Below are positions 1 through 9,347 of a stretch of DNA of 64,000 nt, one piece after another; positions within the stretch are counted from its first letter, which is position 1; each line of letters opens with the position of its first letter. The DNA comes from Puniceicoccales bacterium Verruco_01 (lineage in GTDB: Bacteria; Verrucomicrobiota; Verrucomicrobiia; Opitutales; Oceanipulchritudinaceae), in NCBI GenBank assembly GCA_001604565.1, contig LVBV01000003.1, positions 1 to 64,000 of the forward strand, in the 5' to 3' direction. Both the position numbers and the translations under genes were made by a program. The notes beneath the pieces are model-generated. The model ran no database searches, was not told the DNA's origin, and saw nothing but the letters and a program-made list of their open reading frames with translations.

Positions 1-849
1 GGAGTCGAGGAATTTGCGCGGCGTGCCGTCGGGCTTGGTCGTGTCGTGGACGATCTTCCCCTCGTAACCCACCGCGTCCTTCACGATCTCGGCCAGGCGC
101 GCGATCGTGACTTCGCTGCCGCTTCCCACATTCACCCAGTCCGGCGGGTTTTCGAGCGCCAGAAGGTGCAGCGTCGCCGCCGCGAGGTCGTCCGCGTGCA
201 GGAATTCGCGCAGCGGCGTGCCCGTCCCCCACAGGACCACCTGCGGCGCCTTTGAAATCTTCGCCTCGTGAAAGCGCCGGATGAGCGCCGGCAGCACGTG
301 GCTGTTCTCCGGATGATAATTGTCGCCGGGCCCGTAGAGGTTCGTCGGCATCGCGCTGTGGAAGAGGACCCCGTACTGGCGGCGCAGATACTGGCAGTAC
401 TTTAGGCCCGAGATCTTCGCAAGGGCGTAGCCCTCGTTCGTCTGTTCGAGCGCGCTCGTCAGGAGGCACTCCTCCTTCATCGGCTGCGGGGCAAGCCGCG
501 GATAAATGCAGGAGCTCCCGAGGAAGAGCAGGCGTTTTGCGCCGTTCTTCCACGCCCCATCGATGAGATTCATCTGCATCCACAGGTTCTCGCGCAAAAA
601 GTCTGCGGGATAGGTATTGTTCGCGTGGATGCCGCCCACCTTCGCCGCCGCGTCGATCACCACATCCGGCTTCTCCGCCGCGAAGAACTTCGCCACCGCG
701 GGAGCATCCGTCAGGTCCAGCTCCGCGTGGGTTTTCAGGACGAGGTTCCGGTATCCGGAGCCCTCCAGCGCACGGACGATCGCCGCGCCCACCATGCCGC
801 GGTGTCCCGCGACGAAGATCCTGTCCGATTTCGAAAGAATGTGATTCAT
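1..849 (-). CDS. fcl: GDP-L-fucose synthase, C-terminus cut by window edge
   Basis: Missing from the supplied ORF track; I translated it from the minus strand starting at the ATG at 849. It should convert GDP-4-keto-6-deoxy-D-mannose to GDP-L-fucose by epimerisation and NADPH reduction in the cytosol. The 283 visible residues show an SDR Rossmann start (GHRGMVG, residues 15-21), the GSSCIYP segment with the catalytic Ser (about 111-117) and the YALAK Tyr/Lys pair (141-145). The family is usually a little over 300 residues, so roughly 30 residues lie beyond the left edge. It starts 13 bases after the gmd stop codon on the same strand and is surely co-transcribed with it. The function follows from clear family motifs plus the gmd neighbour. 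Confidence 0.95.
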   Translation of the reverse strand, partial: MNHILSKSDRIFVAGHRGMVGAAIVRALEGSGYRNLVLKTHAELDLTDAPAVAKFFAAEKPDVVIDAAAKVGGIHANNTYPADFLRENLWMQMNLIDGAWKNGAKRLLFLGSSCIYPRLAPQPMKEECLLTSALEQTNEGYALAKISGLKYCQYLRRQYGVLFHSAMPTNLYGPGDNYHPENSHVLPALIRRFHEAKISKAPQVVLWGTGTPLREFLHADDLAAATLHLLALENPPDWVNVGSGSEVTIARLAEIVKDAVGYEGKIVHDTTKPDGTPRKFLDS

Positions 850-862
850 GGCCGTCCCCGTC

Positions 863-1912
863 CTAGTAGCCGCGCTTGGCAACCTTCTCGAAGTCCGCCC
901 GCGCCATGATGCGGACAAGGTCCGCGAACTTTGTCTTCGGCTCCCAGCCGAGAACCGCCTTCGCCTTCGCCGGACTACCAATCAAAAGCTCCACCTCCGC
1001 CGGGCGGAAATACTGCGGATCCACCTCCACGAGCACCTTGCCCGTCTTGTTGCAAATGCCCTTCTCCTCCACCCCCTCGCCCACAAAATGGATCGGCAGG
1101 CCCACTTCCGAGAACGCCTCGGTGCAGAACTCGCGCACCGTGTGTTTCTCGCCCGTCGCCAGCACGTAATCGCCCGGCTCCTTCTGCTGGAGGATCCGCC
1201 ACATGCCCTCCGTGTATTCGGGGGCATAGCCCCAGTCGCGCTCCGAGGAGAGATTCCCAAGGCGCAGCGTCTCCTGCACGTTGTGCGCGATGCGCGCCGC
1301 CGCCCGCGTGATCTTGCGCGTTACGAAGGTCTCGCCCCGTCGCGGACTCTCGTGGTTGAACAGAATCCCGTTCGAGGCGTGGATCCCGTACGACTCGCGG
1401 TAGTTCACGATGATCCAGTAGCCGTAGAGCTTGGCCACTCCATAGGGACTGCGGGGATAGAAGGGCGTCTTCTCCGTCTGCGGAATCTCCTGAACCTTGC
1501 CATACAGTTCGCTCGTCGAGGCCTGATAGAACCTCGTCTTTTCCTTGAGGCCCACCTCCTTGATCGCGTCGATGAAGCGCAGCGTGCCGACGGCGTCCAC
1601 GTCCGCCGTGTATTCCGGCACGTCGAACGACACCTTCACGTGGCTCTGCGCACCCAGGTTGTAAATCTCGTCCGGCGAGCACTTTTCCAGAAGCCGGTTC
1701 AGGTTGCTCGAATCGGTCAGGTCACCGTAGTGCAGGAAGAAACGCTTGTTGAGAAGCTCCGGATCGTTGTAAAGGTGGTCGATGCGCCCCGTGTTGAAGG
1801 AACTGGACCGCCGGATGATCCCGTGCACGTCATACCCCTTTTCCAGAAGCTGTTCCGCAAGATATGAACCATCCTGCCCAGTGATTCCTGTGATCAACGC
1901 AACTTTGGTCAT
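863..1912 (-). CDS. gmd: GDP-mannose 4,6-dehydratase
   Basis: First committed step of de novo GDP-L-fucose synthesis: GDP-D-mannose to GDP-4-keto-6-deoxymannose. The 349-residue protein has the usual family length. It shows the NADP-binding [10 protein letters not shown] motif (residues 9-18), the [15 protein letters not shown] segment typical of Gmd, the STSELYGK active-site strand (about 132-139) and the Y157-x3-K161 pair. It lies just upstream of fcl and 140 bases after fkp on the same strand. A weak TTGCAA/CATAAG pair lies in that 140-base gap but would leave almost no leader, so I do not call a promoter. Confidence 0.97.
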   Translation of the reverse strand: MTKVALITGITGQDGSYLAEQLLEKGYDVHGIIRRSSSFNTGRIDHLYNDPELLNKRFFLHYGDLTDSSNLNRLLEKCSPDEIYNLGAQSHVKVSFDVPEYTADVDAVGTLRFIDAIKEVGLKEKTRFYQASTSELYGKVQEIPQTEKTPFYPRSPYGVAKLYGYWIIVNYRESYGIHASNGILFNHESPRRGETFVTRKITRAAARIAHNVQETLRLGNLSSERDWGYAPEYTEGMWRILQQKEPGDYVLATGEKHTVREFCTEAFSEVGLPIHFVGEGVEEKGICNKTGKVLVEVDPQYFRPAEVELLIGSPAKAKAVLGWEPKTKFADLVRIMARADFEKVAKRGY

Positions 1913-2052
1913 GATCAGCCACTTATGAGGTGACGATCTCCCGTTTGCAAGGCATTACCAGTCCGTTTTCCGGCTCCCGGCCCGCGACATGAAAGTCGCA
2001 TGGAGATCTCCGCTGCACGAGACGGGGCGCGCCCATCCAACTGCGAGGGGCT

Positions 2053-4929
2053 CTAGCTCCGGGTGATCCGCATTCCGCTTGAGGCGAGGGTCATCTCCAC
2101 AAAGCGCGCCCTGTCGTTCGGCGGATTTTCCTCGAGAATGCGGCGGATGCGAACCGCCGCGGCGGGATCTTTGGCCGCGAGGAGCATGTAACCCCCGCCA
2201 CCCGCACCGCCGAGGGCCGCTCCGAGGGTCAGATCCCCCACCCTGTCCAGAATCGCCTGCACAGGCGCCGGGTTCGTCCCGGCGTCGAGCGCCTTCTTGG
2301 AGGCCCAGGTCCGCGCGAGGGTTTTTGCGAAGTCCGGATAGCTGTTTTTCTGGAGGGCGCCCGCCATGTCGTCCGCCTCGCGCCCGATCCGCGCAAGAGA
2401 GCGCATCACGGCGCCCTCGTTCAGGAACATGCCGCGCACGATCTCGCCGAGAATGGTGTTCGCCACACGCGTGATGCCCGTGTAGTAGAGAAGAAGGCAC
2501 GCCGAGTTGGCCGGATCGGCAAACAAGTGGTCGGGCAAGTAGCGCACCTCGGGAATCTGGTTGGATCCGGGCTCCGTCCGCAGGAATTTCACCCCGCGCA
2601 GGGCCCCGCCGAACTGGTCCTGCCAGCCGCCGCCGCTCGTCAGCATCTGTTCGATGACAAAACTGCGGCGGCAGACCTCGCTCTCGTCCCAGACAAGGCC
2701 GCAGAGTTCCCCGAGAACGCCGAGGACTGTCGCGGCGAGGATGCTGCTCGTGCCGAGGCCGGATCCCTTGGGCAGCGCCGAAAGCAGCGTGAGCTCGATC
2801 CCGCCGCCGAAGCGCGCGAGCTGCCTCTCCAGCGTCTCCTCCGGCGCGTAGGCGAAGGCCGGCAGAAACCCTGCGAGCGCCAGCGCCGCCTTCGGAATCG
2901 CGAAACCCGAGCCGAGGCGCGCGTAATCGGAAAGCTCCTCGTAGGAACGGATCGTCATCGAAACGCCGAGGTCGATGGAGCGCAGGACGATCTGCGGGGT
3001 ATCCGTCAGACGTGCGAAAACCTGAAGCGGCGGCTGGCCGTTGAGTTCGATGGCAATGTTGACGACTTTCCCGCCGGAGAAAAGGCAGTACGGCGGGGTG
3101 TCCGTCCAGCCGCCCGCAAGGTCGAAGCGCACGGGGCTGCGGCCCCAGATGATCTGGTCCGAAAGACAGCGGGCCTGCGGGTTCACCGGATCGGCGCGCA
3201 GGCTCCCGACGATCGACGAGCGCAGCGCCGCAAAGGCCTCGGCCTTGAGCGCATCGCCGTCCCCCCCCGCAAGCCGCGCGAGCTGCGAGCGGAACATGCG
3301 GTCTTGCGCATGCAGAAGGGGCTGCCGCTCCCGGTCTGGCGCGGCCTCCGGCGCGGGATGGCCGCTTTCGGCAAAAATTCGCGCCATGTCGGCAAGATCG
3401 CACTGGTAAAAAACGCTGCGGGAGGCATGCTCCGCGATGGCCTTCGCGCCAAGTGCGAGGAAGGTCTTCTTTTGTGCGAAGAGTCGGGCGAGATTCGCCT
3501 CGTTGCCAAGCTCATCCGCGCTTTTGCGCACCGCCGCCAGATACTGCGCCCGGGCCGCGTCCGGATCACGCGCGAGGGAGGCGTCCAGCATCCACTGGAG
3601 GAGGTTTTCATCCTCCGGCAAGGCCGCGAAAACCGGGAAGAGCGGCGCCTGTTGCAGGTCCGTTTCCGGCGTGATCCCGGCAAAGTCCCCGATGCCCCGC
3701 GCGGCAAACCAGTCGCGGGCGCTTCTGCCCATCCAGAGGGTCTTTTCCTCCCCGATCGCTCCGCGGAAGGCGTCGTCCATCCCGTAGGGGCGCAGGCACC
3801 ATTCCGATTCCCCGACTGGCACGAAGTCCAGGCACACGCCCTCGGGAAGGTCGATTCTCCAGCGGTTTTCCGGCACTCCGGTCACCACGTGCCGCCTGCG
3901 GAGCCTCCACGAGGAGGGGACGTGGGCGTTTTCGATCCAGATTTCCCGGTGAGTGGCGTCGAGGGGGCTCTCGGTCACCGCGTTCTGCACGAAAAGATCC
4001 GGGTGCGGCTTGATGAAGCGCATCTGCACCTCGCGCAGGTCCGTTACGGCGTTCTGGAGGGCGAGGGCGGAACCGATGAGGTCGCGGCTGCGTCCGAAGT
4101 GGTGAAAGTGCCCCTCCGGCAGGGGATAAACCGCGCTGGAAAGGGACGCGAGGGCCTCGTCCCGCCGCGAGGGATGCTTTCCGAGGGCAAGGCCGAAGTC
4201 GCCGTAGAGGTCGTACTCCCGCGCCTCTCCGCCCTCGAATTTCCCCATTTGCGCATTCCATCCGCATTTGGTCATCAGGGCCAGCATCGCGGCATCGCTC
4301 AGCATCCAGAGGCCCACGTCGAGCTGGAAAAGGTGCTCCTCGGCCCTCGTGCGCAGGGTTTCGAGCGAAGGCTTCTGGAGCATGAAGTCCCAGCACTGCG
4401 GATCGCCGCGCGGGGAGAAGAAAACGCCGTGGGCAAGCGCCACCTCCGGCTCGGTCCACAGCCCCGCGGAAACGACGTCCGCATCGGGGATCCCCCGGAT
4501 CGTCCCACCCGCGCGCACGAGGACGTCGCCGCTCACGATCAGCCAGCGGAGCCGCTGCGGCGCGGCCTCCATCATCTCCTCAAGAAGAGGCATCTGCACC
4601 TCGGCAAGACTCTGGCGGACGCTCTGCCCCCGCGCCCAGCGCAGGACCGGCACCGGCACGAGCGCCTTGCCGCAGGCCGCGTACGCCGGAAGCCGCCGAC
4701 TCTGCCCGCCCGCGTGGATCAGAATGCGCCGATCCCGCTTCATCCAAGAGAGGAAGTCCTCCCCCCCGCTCTGCCGCCGCCACGCCTGCGCCACAAGGTG
4801 CGCCGTGCCCCCTCCGGAGCCAAGGCGCCGACCCGCCGGGTCGCTCGCCGCGAACCAGTCGTGGCCGGGAATGCCCCCGAATTGGGAAACAAGGGCGGGA
4901 GGGACGGAAAAGAGCTTCTGGATCGACAT
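2053..4929 (-). CDS. fkp: bifunctional L-fucokinase / L-fucose-1-phosphate guanylyltransferase
   Basis: Salvages free L-fucose to GDP-L-fucose in two steps on one polypeptide, as in the Bacteroides Fkp family. The N-terminal half carries the guanylyltransferase: a GGGTAHL turn (residues 39-45) and GGQSRRLPAYA (74-84) resemble the nucleotidyltransferase signature. The C-terminal half is a GHMP sugar kinase, with the substrate motif GRSPVRFDLAGGWTDT near 596-611 and the ATP-binding loop PKGSGLGTSS near 720-729. At 958 residues it matches full-length Fkp. It begins 24 bases after the fucP stop, so uptake and activation are co-transcribed. Because gmd and fcl follow, the cell appears able to make the same donor from external fucose or from mannose. 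Confidence 0.93.
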   Translation of the reverse strand: MSIQKLFSVPPALVSQFGGIPGHDWFAASDPAGRRLGSGGGTAHLVAQAWRRQSGGEDFLSWMKRDRRILIHAGGQSRRLPAYAACGKALVPVPVLRWARGQSVRQSLAEVQMPLLEEMMEAAPQRLRWLIVSGDVLVRAGGTIRGIPDADVVSAGLWTEPEVALAHGVFFSPRGDPQCWDFMLQKPSLETLRTRAEEHLFQLDVGLWMLSDAAMLALMTKCGWNAQMGKFEGGEAREYDLYGDFGLALGKHPSRRDEALASLSSAVYPLPEGHFHHFGRSRDLIGSALALQNAVTDLREVQMRFIKPHPDLFVQNAVTESPLDATHREIWIENAHVPSSWRLRRRHVVTGVPENRWRIDLPEGVCLDFVPVGESEWCLRPYGMDDAFRGAIGEEKTLWMGRSARDWFAARGIGDFAGITPETDLQQAPLFPVFAALPEDENLLQWMLDASLARDPDAARAQYLAAVRKSADELGNEANLARLFAQKKTFLALGAKAIAEHASRSVFYQCDLADMARIFAESGHPAPEAAPDRERQPLLHAQDRMFRSQLARLAGGDGDALKAEAFAALRSSIVGSLRADPVNPQARCLSDQIIWGRSPVRFDLAGGWTDTPPYCLFSGGKVVNIAIELNGQPPLQVFARLTDTPQIVLRSIDLGVSMTIRSYEELSDYARLGSGFAIPKAALALAGFLPAFAYAPEETLERQLARFGGGIELTLLSALPKGSGLGTSSILAATVLGVLGELCGLVWDESEVCRRSFVIEQMLTSGGGWQDQFGGALRGVKFLRTEPGSNQIPEVRYLPDHLFADPANSACLLLYYTGITRVANTILGEIVRGMFLNEGAVMRSLARIGREADDMAGALQKNSYPDFAKTLARTWASKKALDAGTNPAPVQAILDRVGDLTLGAALGGAGGGGYMLLAAKDPAAAVRIRRILEENPPNDRARFVEMTLASSGMRITRS

Positions 4930-4953
4930 GGGGAACCGGGAATGGAAATGAGG

Positions 4954-6348
4954 TTAGTCGCGCGTCCGCTTGAGGGAGAAGAGGCTGTAGAGCGCGATTT
5001 CGACAAAAGAGAGAAGCGGCACGACGAACGAGAAGGCGATGCCCGCCGCGTCGGAGAGCCGGCCCTGAATCCCCGTCAGCACCGCGCCGCCGAGAATCGC
5101 CATGATCATGCCCGCGCCCGCAAGCTGGGCGTCGCCGCCCACGTCGCGCGTGCCGATGCCGAAAATCGTCGGGAACATGAGGGACATGCACGCCGAAATG
5201 GCCACAAGGCACAGCACCGCCGGAATGCCGGTCAGGGTCATGACGCCCGCCGTGAGGAGTGCCGCCGCCACCGAGAGGACGGCGAGCAGCGTCGCGGGAC
5301 GCACAACGCCCATGAGCGCCGTGCAGACAAAGCGCATGAGGGAGAAAGAAAGGAGCGAAGCCACGTAAAAGAGCGCCGCGTCGCGCTCTCCCGGATTCGC
5401 CAGATTCGCGTGGAAGCCGAGGAAGGAAAAGGTGCGCGACGCCGCAGGATCGGGGCTTGCCAGCGCATGCATCGAGTAGCGGATGATGAAGGACCAGACG
5501 CCCGTCTGCGCCCCGACGTAGCAGAACTGCGAGAACACGCCGAAGAGATACGACCGGTTCCGCATCAGGCGGCCCAGAGACTCCCCAAGCGGCGCCGCGC
5601 CGCCCTCTTTTGCCGCGACGACGGGCATCCGCACGAGGGACAGGACAACCCAGATGCCGAGAAGCACGCACGCGATCCCCACGTAGGGGCCCATCACGGC
5701 GTTCAACTCCGCCTGCCGCACGCCAGCGAGGGCCTCCGGCGACATCGCCGCGCGCTCCGCCGCCGAAAAATCCTGAAGGCTGCCGAGGATGAAGAACATG
5801 CTGATGAGAACCCCGGAGATCGTCCCGATGGGGTTGAAGCTCTGCGCGAGGTTCAGTCGCCGCGTGGCCGTCTCCGGCGCGCCCATCGCCAGCATGTAGG
5901 GATCGGCGCTCGTTTCGAGGATGGAGATGCCGCTCGCAAGGACGAAGAGGGCGATCAGGAAATCTCGGTACTGCATCGTGAGGCTGGCGGGATAGAAGAG
6001 AAAGCTGCCCGCGATGAAGAGTCCGAGCCCGAGGAGGATGCCGCTCTTGTAGGAAAACCTGCGGATGAAAAGCGCCGCCGGAAAGGCGAGGACCGCATAC
6101 GCGCCGAAGAAGGCAATCTGGATCCAGGAAGTCTGGAAGTCCGTCATGCTCATGATCTTCTTGAACGCGGCAAGAAGGGTGTCCGTCATCGTGAGGGCGA
6201 GGCCCCACGCGGCGAAGCAGCTCGTCAGAAGAAAGAACGCGAGCACCGCTCCCTTCGGGATGAGCCGGACGCGGGTTTCGGGCACGGGAGAGGTCGGACC
6301 GCAGCGGGGGCATGGCGCGACACAGGCGGCGGGAGGGGTGGGGACCAT
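4954..6348 (-). CDS. fucP: L-fucose:proton symporter-type MFS transporter
   Basis: A 464-residue inner-membrane transporter of the major facilitator superfamily with about 12 hydrophobic segments. The stretch LETSADPYMLAMGAPE followed by TRRLNLAQSFNPIG is characteristic of the FucP branch (fucose/galactose/glucose permeases). The first 25 residues are Pro/Cys-rich and unlike a membrane protein N-terminus, so translation may begin a little downstream of the annotated start. Position directly before fkp supports L-fucose as substrate. Sequence alone cannot exclude another hexose, but context makes fucose the best call. Confidence 0.88.
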   Translation of the reverse strand: MVPTPPAACVAPCPRCGPTSPVPETRVRLIPKGAVLAFFLLTSCFAAWGLALTMTDTLLAAFKKIMSMTDFQTSWIQIAFFGAYAVLAFPAALFIRRFSYKSGILLGLGLFIAGSFLFYPASLTMQYRDFLIALFVLASGISILETSADPYMLAMGAPETATRRLNLAQSFNPIGTISGVLISMFFILGSLQDFSAAERAAMSPEALAGVRQAELNAVMGPYVGIACVLLGIWVVLSLVRMPVVAAKEGGAAPLGESLGRLMRNRSYLFGVFSQFCYVGAQTGVWSFIIRYSMHALASPDPAASRTFSFLGFHANLANPGERDAALFYVASLLSFSLMRFVCTALMGVVRPATLLAVLSVAAALLTAGVMTLTGIPAVLCLVAISACMSLMFPTIFGIGTRDVGGDAQLAGAGMIMAILGGAVLTGIQGRLSDAAGIAFSFVVPLLSFVEIALYSLFSLKRTRD

Positions 6349-6398
6349 GCGCCCATCATGAGAATCGCAGCCTGGGCTGACAAACCCAATATCCCTTT

Positions 6399-6418
6399 CA
6401 GCCGCCTGTTAGCGGCTG
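6399..6418. terminator. GC-rich hairpin without U-tract between fucP and the LpxR-like gene
   Basis: CAGCCGC-ctgtta-GCGGCTG makes a perfect 7-bp stem with a 6-base loop in the 91-base gap after the LpxR-like gene 1 stop. No clear T-run follows on the minus strand, so it may be only a weak terminator or an mRNA-end stabiliser. Confidence 0.35.
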
Positions 6419-6439
6419 TTCCCAGCCCGCGAACACGAA

Positions 6440-7507
6440 TCAGTAAGTATAGGAAACGGAGACCGAGCCGAAGACATGCCAGTAACCGTGCTGGTTGCGG
6501 AACTCGCGCGAGCGGGCCACCTGCGCGTAGGAGATCTTCCAGTTGCCCAGAACCGCGCTCACCCCGGTGGAAACGTCCATCACGTAATGCTTCTTGGGCA
6601 CCGAAATGCTGTCGCCGAAGAGGTTGCCGTCGAGCGTTCCATCGCGCAGGACCGCGCGTCCGTCCGTATCGAGGAAGAAATGCAGACCGTAGCGGTGGTC
6701 TTTCCGCAGGCGCGGATCGTCCGCCGCGGCGGGAGCGTTCACGTCGCCCGCAATGCGGATCGGGCTGCCGCCGAAGTCTTCCGGCAGGTTCCAGCCCCAG
6801 CGCAGGGTGAAACCGCCGTTCGCATACGTGTACAGGGTGCCGAGGCTGCCGCCGACGTGGGCGATGGCGTCCGCCGCAAGGCCGTCCACATCCCCCAGCC
6901 GCCAGAAGCGCACGCGCCTCTCGCCGACGAGATTCACCACCACCTCGTTGCCGATCTGGTGGGACCAGCCCTGCGGGATGTCGCAGCCCTTCACGTGGTG
7001 GACGAAGGTCTGCGTCTCGTCCGCGAGGGACCAGGGTCCGACCACGCCCACGTTGAGTTCGATGATGCTCAGCCACCTCTCCGTCTTGTTGTGGAAGGAA
7101 ACACCCGTGTAGAGCCAGCCGCAGTAGGGACGGTCCGTCGGATCGGGATCCTTCACCGTGATGTCGCGCGGGGCATACATGTTCTGGCCGAAGTTGATCG
7201 CGACGTTTCTCTGGAGCGCCTCCTCGTGGATGAAGGGAAGATGGTCGCCGATCCAATAGACGAAGCTCGGGACGACGCCCGCGTCGCGGTATTCGGAGAG
7301 GTCGGGCGAGATCCAGCTTATCTTGACACCGTTTGTATAATACTGGTCGGTGTTGGCGAAGATGTCGTTTTCGAGTTGGAAGGAGCTCGTCCAGTGCGGG
7401 TTTGCCTTTTCGAGATCCGCTGCAGGATCCGGCGCGGCACCCGCGCGGAGGGCAAGGCATGCGAGGGCGAGGATGGGAACGCTCAGGCGGGGATTGAATG
7501 TCGGCAT
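6440..7507 (-). CDS. LpxR-like outer-membrane lipid A 3'-O-deacylase (DUF2219), copy 1
   Basis: I chose the Met at 7507 rather than the ORF-track start because it opens a clean signal peptide (MPTFNPRLSVPILALACLALRAGA). The mature protein should be an outer-membrane beta-barrel removing the 3'-acyloxyacyl group of lipid A. Family marks: LENDIFANTDQYYTNG near the N-terminus (ND and YTxG pairs), GQNMYAPRD, DRPYCGWLYTG, WSHQIGNE, and a C-terminal aromatic-ending beta strand (VSVSYTY) typical of outer-membrane proteins. It is the downstream member of a tandem pair with the gene at 7606-8664, and it retains a His in HQIGNE, the candidate catalytic His by analogy with Salmonella LpxR. Confidence 0.85.
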   Translation of the reverse strand: MPTFNPRLSVPILALACLALRAGAAPDPAADLEKANPHWTSSFQLENDIFANTDQYYTNGVKISWISPDLSEYRDAGVVPSFVYWIGDHLPFIHEEALQRNVAINFGQNMYAPRDITVKDPDPTDRPYCGWLYTGVSFHNKTERWLSIIELNVGVVGPWSLADETQTFVHHVKGCDIPQGWSHQIGNEVVVNLVGERRVRFWRLGDVDGLAADAIAHVGGSLGTLYTYANGGFTLRWGWNLPEDFGGSPIRIAGDVNAPAAADDPRLRKDHRYGLHFFLDTDGRAVLRDGTLDGNLFGDSISVPKKHYVMDVSTGVSAVLGNWKISYAQVARSREFRNQHGYWHVFGSVSVSYTY

Positions 7508-7605
7508 GGGGAGCTTTCGTCGTTCAAGCCCGGACGCATCCGGGCGGTTGCGAAACACCACATTGAAACATTAACAGGCAAGACGGCAGCCGTCAAAGCG
7601 GACGG

Positions 7606-8664
7606 TTAATGCGTGTAGCCGATCGTGATGGAATGGAAGGTCTGCCAGCCTTCGCGCTGGTTCTTGATCTCGGGGGAGCGTTCCGCCTGCGCGATTGCGA
7701 TCGTCCATCTCCCGGCAATCGCGTAGAGGCCGACGGTAAAGTCCTGGACGAAGGGCAGCCTCCCGACGCTGACGCTTTCGCGGGAGTAGTTGCCGTCCAG
7801 AGTTCCGTCGCGCTGGACGGCCTTGATGCCATAATCGCAGAAGAAGACGAGGCTCCAGCCGCCGGAGTCACCGAGACGGGGATCGTCGGAGGATGCGGGG
7901 GCGTAGCAATCCCCCGCCGCTTGGATCGGACGTCCGCTGAAGTCCGCAGGCAGGTTCCAGCCCAGACGCGCCGTAGCCCCCACCCTCTCGTGAATGAAAA
8001 GAGTGCCGACACTGCCGCCCGCCGAGGCGAAGAGGTCCGCTGCGGCGCCGATCGAATCACCGAATTTCACCACACGCCGCCTGTGCTCGAAGGCCAAATT
8101 CGCCTGCACCTCGTTGCCGATCTGGTACTTCCAGGCCGGGTGTTTCTTGTCCAGATGGAAGGAATGGACCAACTTCTGCATCTGGCGGGCCTGCGACCAG
8201 TCGCCCGTGACGCCCGCGTCCAGCTCCACGATGTTCATCCACTTTTCCGTCGAGGTGGCGAAACCCGCCGCCGCGTAAAGCCAGCCGCAGAAGGGCCTGT
8301 CGCCGGGAATATAGACACGCGTCCACGTGTTCCACGGCGTGTAGATGTTCTGGCCGAGACTCGCGAAGGAGGTCTTGCGGACGCCCTCGCCGCTGGCGAA
8401 GGTGCAAAGCCCCGCCATCCTTGCAAGAAAACCGCTCAGGGTGCCCGACCCCTCGCATCCGGAAAGATCCGGCGAGACCCAGTTGAGCCGGAGTCCGCTC
8501 GTATAGTAGTAGTCGTTGCTCTCCAGCGTGTCGTTCTCGTACTGGAGGGACGCGGTCCAGTGTCCGTCGGTGCGGGACGCGGCTCCGGGGGCGCCGTCCG
8601 CGCAGAAGGCCGCGGAAGCGGAAAGGGACAGGAACACAAGGGAAATCAGGATGGATCGGGACAT
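7606..8664 (-). CDS. LpxR-like outer-membrane protein (DUF2219), copy 2, divergent active site
   Basis: Start chosen at the Met at 8664 (MSRSILISLVFLSLSASAAFC), which gives a signal peptide; the ORF-track start adds an unlikely 24-residue leader. The protein is colinear with its tandem partner: LQYENDTLESNDYYYTSG, GQNIYTP, DRPFCGWLYA, YQIGNE and a C-terminal beta strand ending SITIGYTH. The segment that reads SHQIGNE in copy 1 reads KYQIGNE here, so a candidate catalytic His is Tyr. It may have altered specificity or be a non-catalytic barrel. It lies 98 bases upstream of copy 1 and 19 bases after coaD on the same strand. Confidence 0.82.
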   Translation of the reverse strand: MSRSILISLVFLSLSASAAFCADGAPGAASRTDGHWTASLQYENDTLESNDYYYTSGLRLNWVSPDLSGCEGSGTLSGFLARMAGLCTFASGEGVRKTSFASLGQNIYTPWNTWTRVYIPGDRPFCGWLYAAAGFATSTEKWMNIVELDAGVTGDWSQARQMQKLVHSFHLDKKHPAWKYQIGNEVQANLAFEHRRRVVKFGDSIGAAADLFASAGGSVGTLFIHERVGATARLGWNLPADFSGRPIQAAGDCYAPASSDDPRLGDSGGWSLVFFCDYGIKAVQRDGTLDGNYSRESVSVGRLPFVQDFTVGLYAIAGRWTIAIAQAERSPEIKNQREGWQTFHSITIGYTH

Positions 8665-8683
8665 GGCGTGAGGAGGGGAAAGG

Positions 8684-9169
8684 CTAGCAGTGGCCGAAGC
8701 GCTTGTTGAGGGCCGCCGCAACGTGCAGGGGCACATAATTGGCGATGCGCCCGGGGTCGAAGAGCGCCACCTGCTTGACGATGGTGGAGCTCGTGAAGGT
8801 GAACTGCTGGCTCGGCATGAAGAAGATGGTCTCCATCTCCGGCTGAAGCTCGCGGTTCATCTGCGTCATCTGGAATTCGTATTCAAAGTCCGACACCACG
8901 CGCAGCCCCCGGATGAGCGCCACCGCACCGCGCGCGCGGGCGTAATCCACGAGCAAGCCGTCGAAGGTCTCCACGAGGATCCTCTCGCGTCCGGCGACGG
9001 ATTCGCGGATGAGGTCCATTCTCTCGGCGAGTGAGAAGAGCGGATGCTTGCCCGCGTTGGGCGCCACGGCGATGACCACTGTGTCGAAGAGCCGCGCCGC
9101 GCGGAAGAGCACGTCCAGATGCCCGTTGGTGACGGGATCGAAGGTTCCCGCGTAGATCGCAAGTTTCAT
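8684..9169 (-). CDS. coaD: pantetheine-phosphate adenylyltransferase
   Basis: Catalyses the fourth step of coenzyme A synthesis, ATP + 4'-phosphopantetheine to dephospho-CoA. I placed the start at 9169 (MKLAIYAGTFDPVTNGHLD), giving 161 residues, the standard length; the ORF-track version adds 45 residues that extend into the divergent intergenic region. The nucleotidyltransferase signature GTFDPVTNGH and the later SSTIVK motif (ISSTxVR equivalent) are both present, as is the FMPSQQFTFTSS segment. It is divergent from the rodZ-like gene and heads the transcript that continues into the two LpxR-like genes. Confidence 0.95.
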   Translation of the reverse strand: MKLAIYAGTFDPVTNGHLDVLFRAARLFDTVVIAVAPNAGKHPLFSLAERMDLIRESVAGRERILVETFDGLLVDYARARGAVALIRGLRVVSDFEYEFQMTQMNRELQPEMETIFFMPSQQFTFTSSTIVKQVALFDPGRIANYVPLHVAAALNKRFGHC

Positions 9170-9347
9170 GGCTGACTGGGCACTGGTTCTACAGGGAAAA
9201 CGCCCGGGGGCGAGGAAGAAAACGCAGTCGCGCGGGCCATCCGCCGGGGGAAAAGGGGGAAATTGGACCCTTCGCGACCTTTTTGTCGCTTTCCCGCTTA
9301 ACAAGAGTTCCTTTTTCGGTTTTCATTGGCCAGGACGGAATCATCCT

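Noticed and set aside
2527-6810. 1427-aa plus-strand ORF
   Set aside because: It is antisense to fkp and fucP, Arg/Gly/His-rich, and has no family signature; a high-GC shadow.
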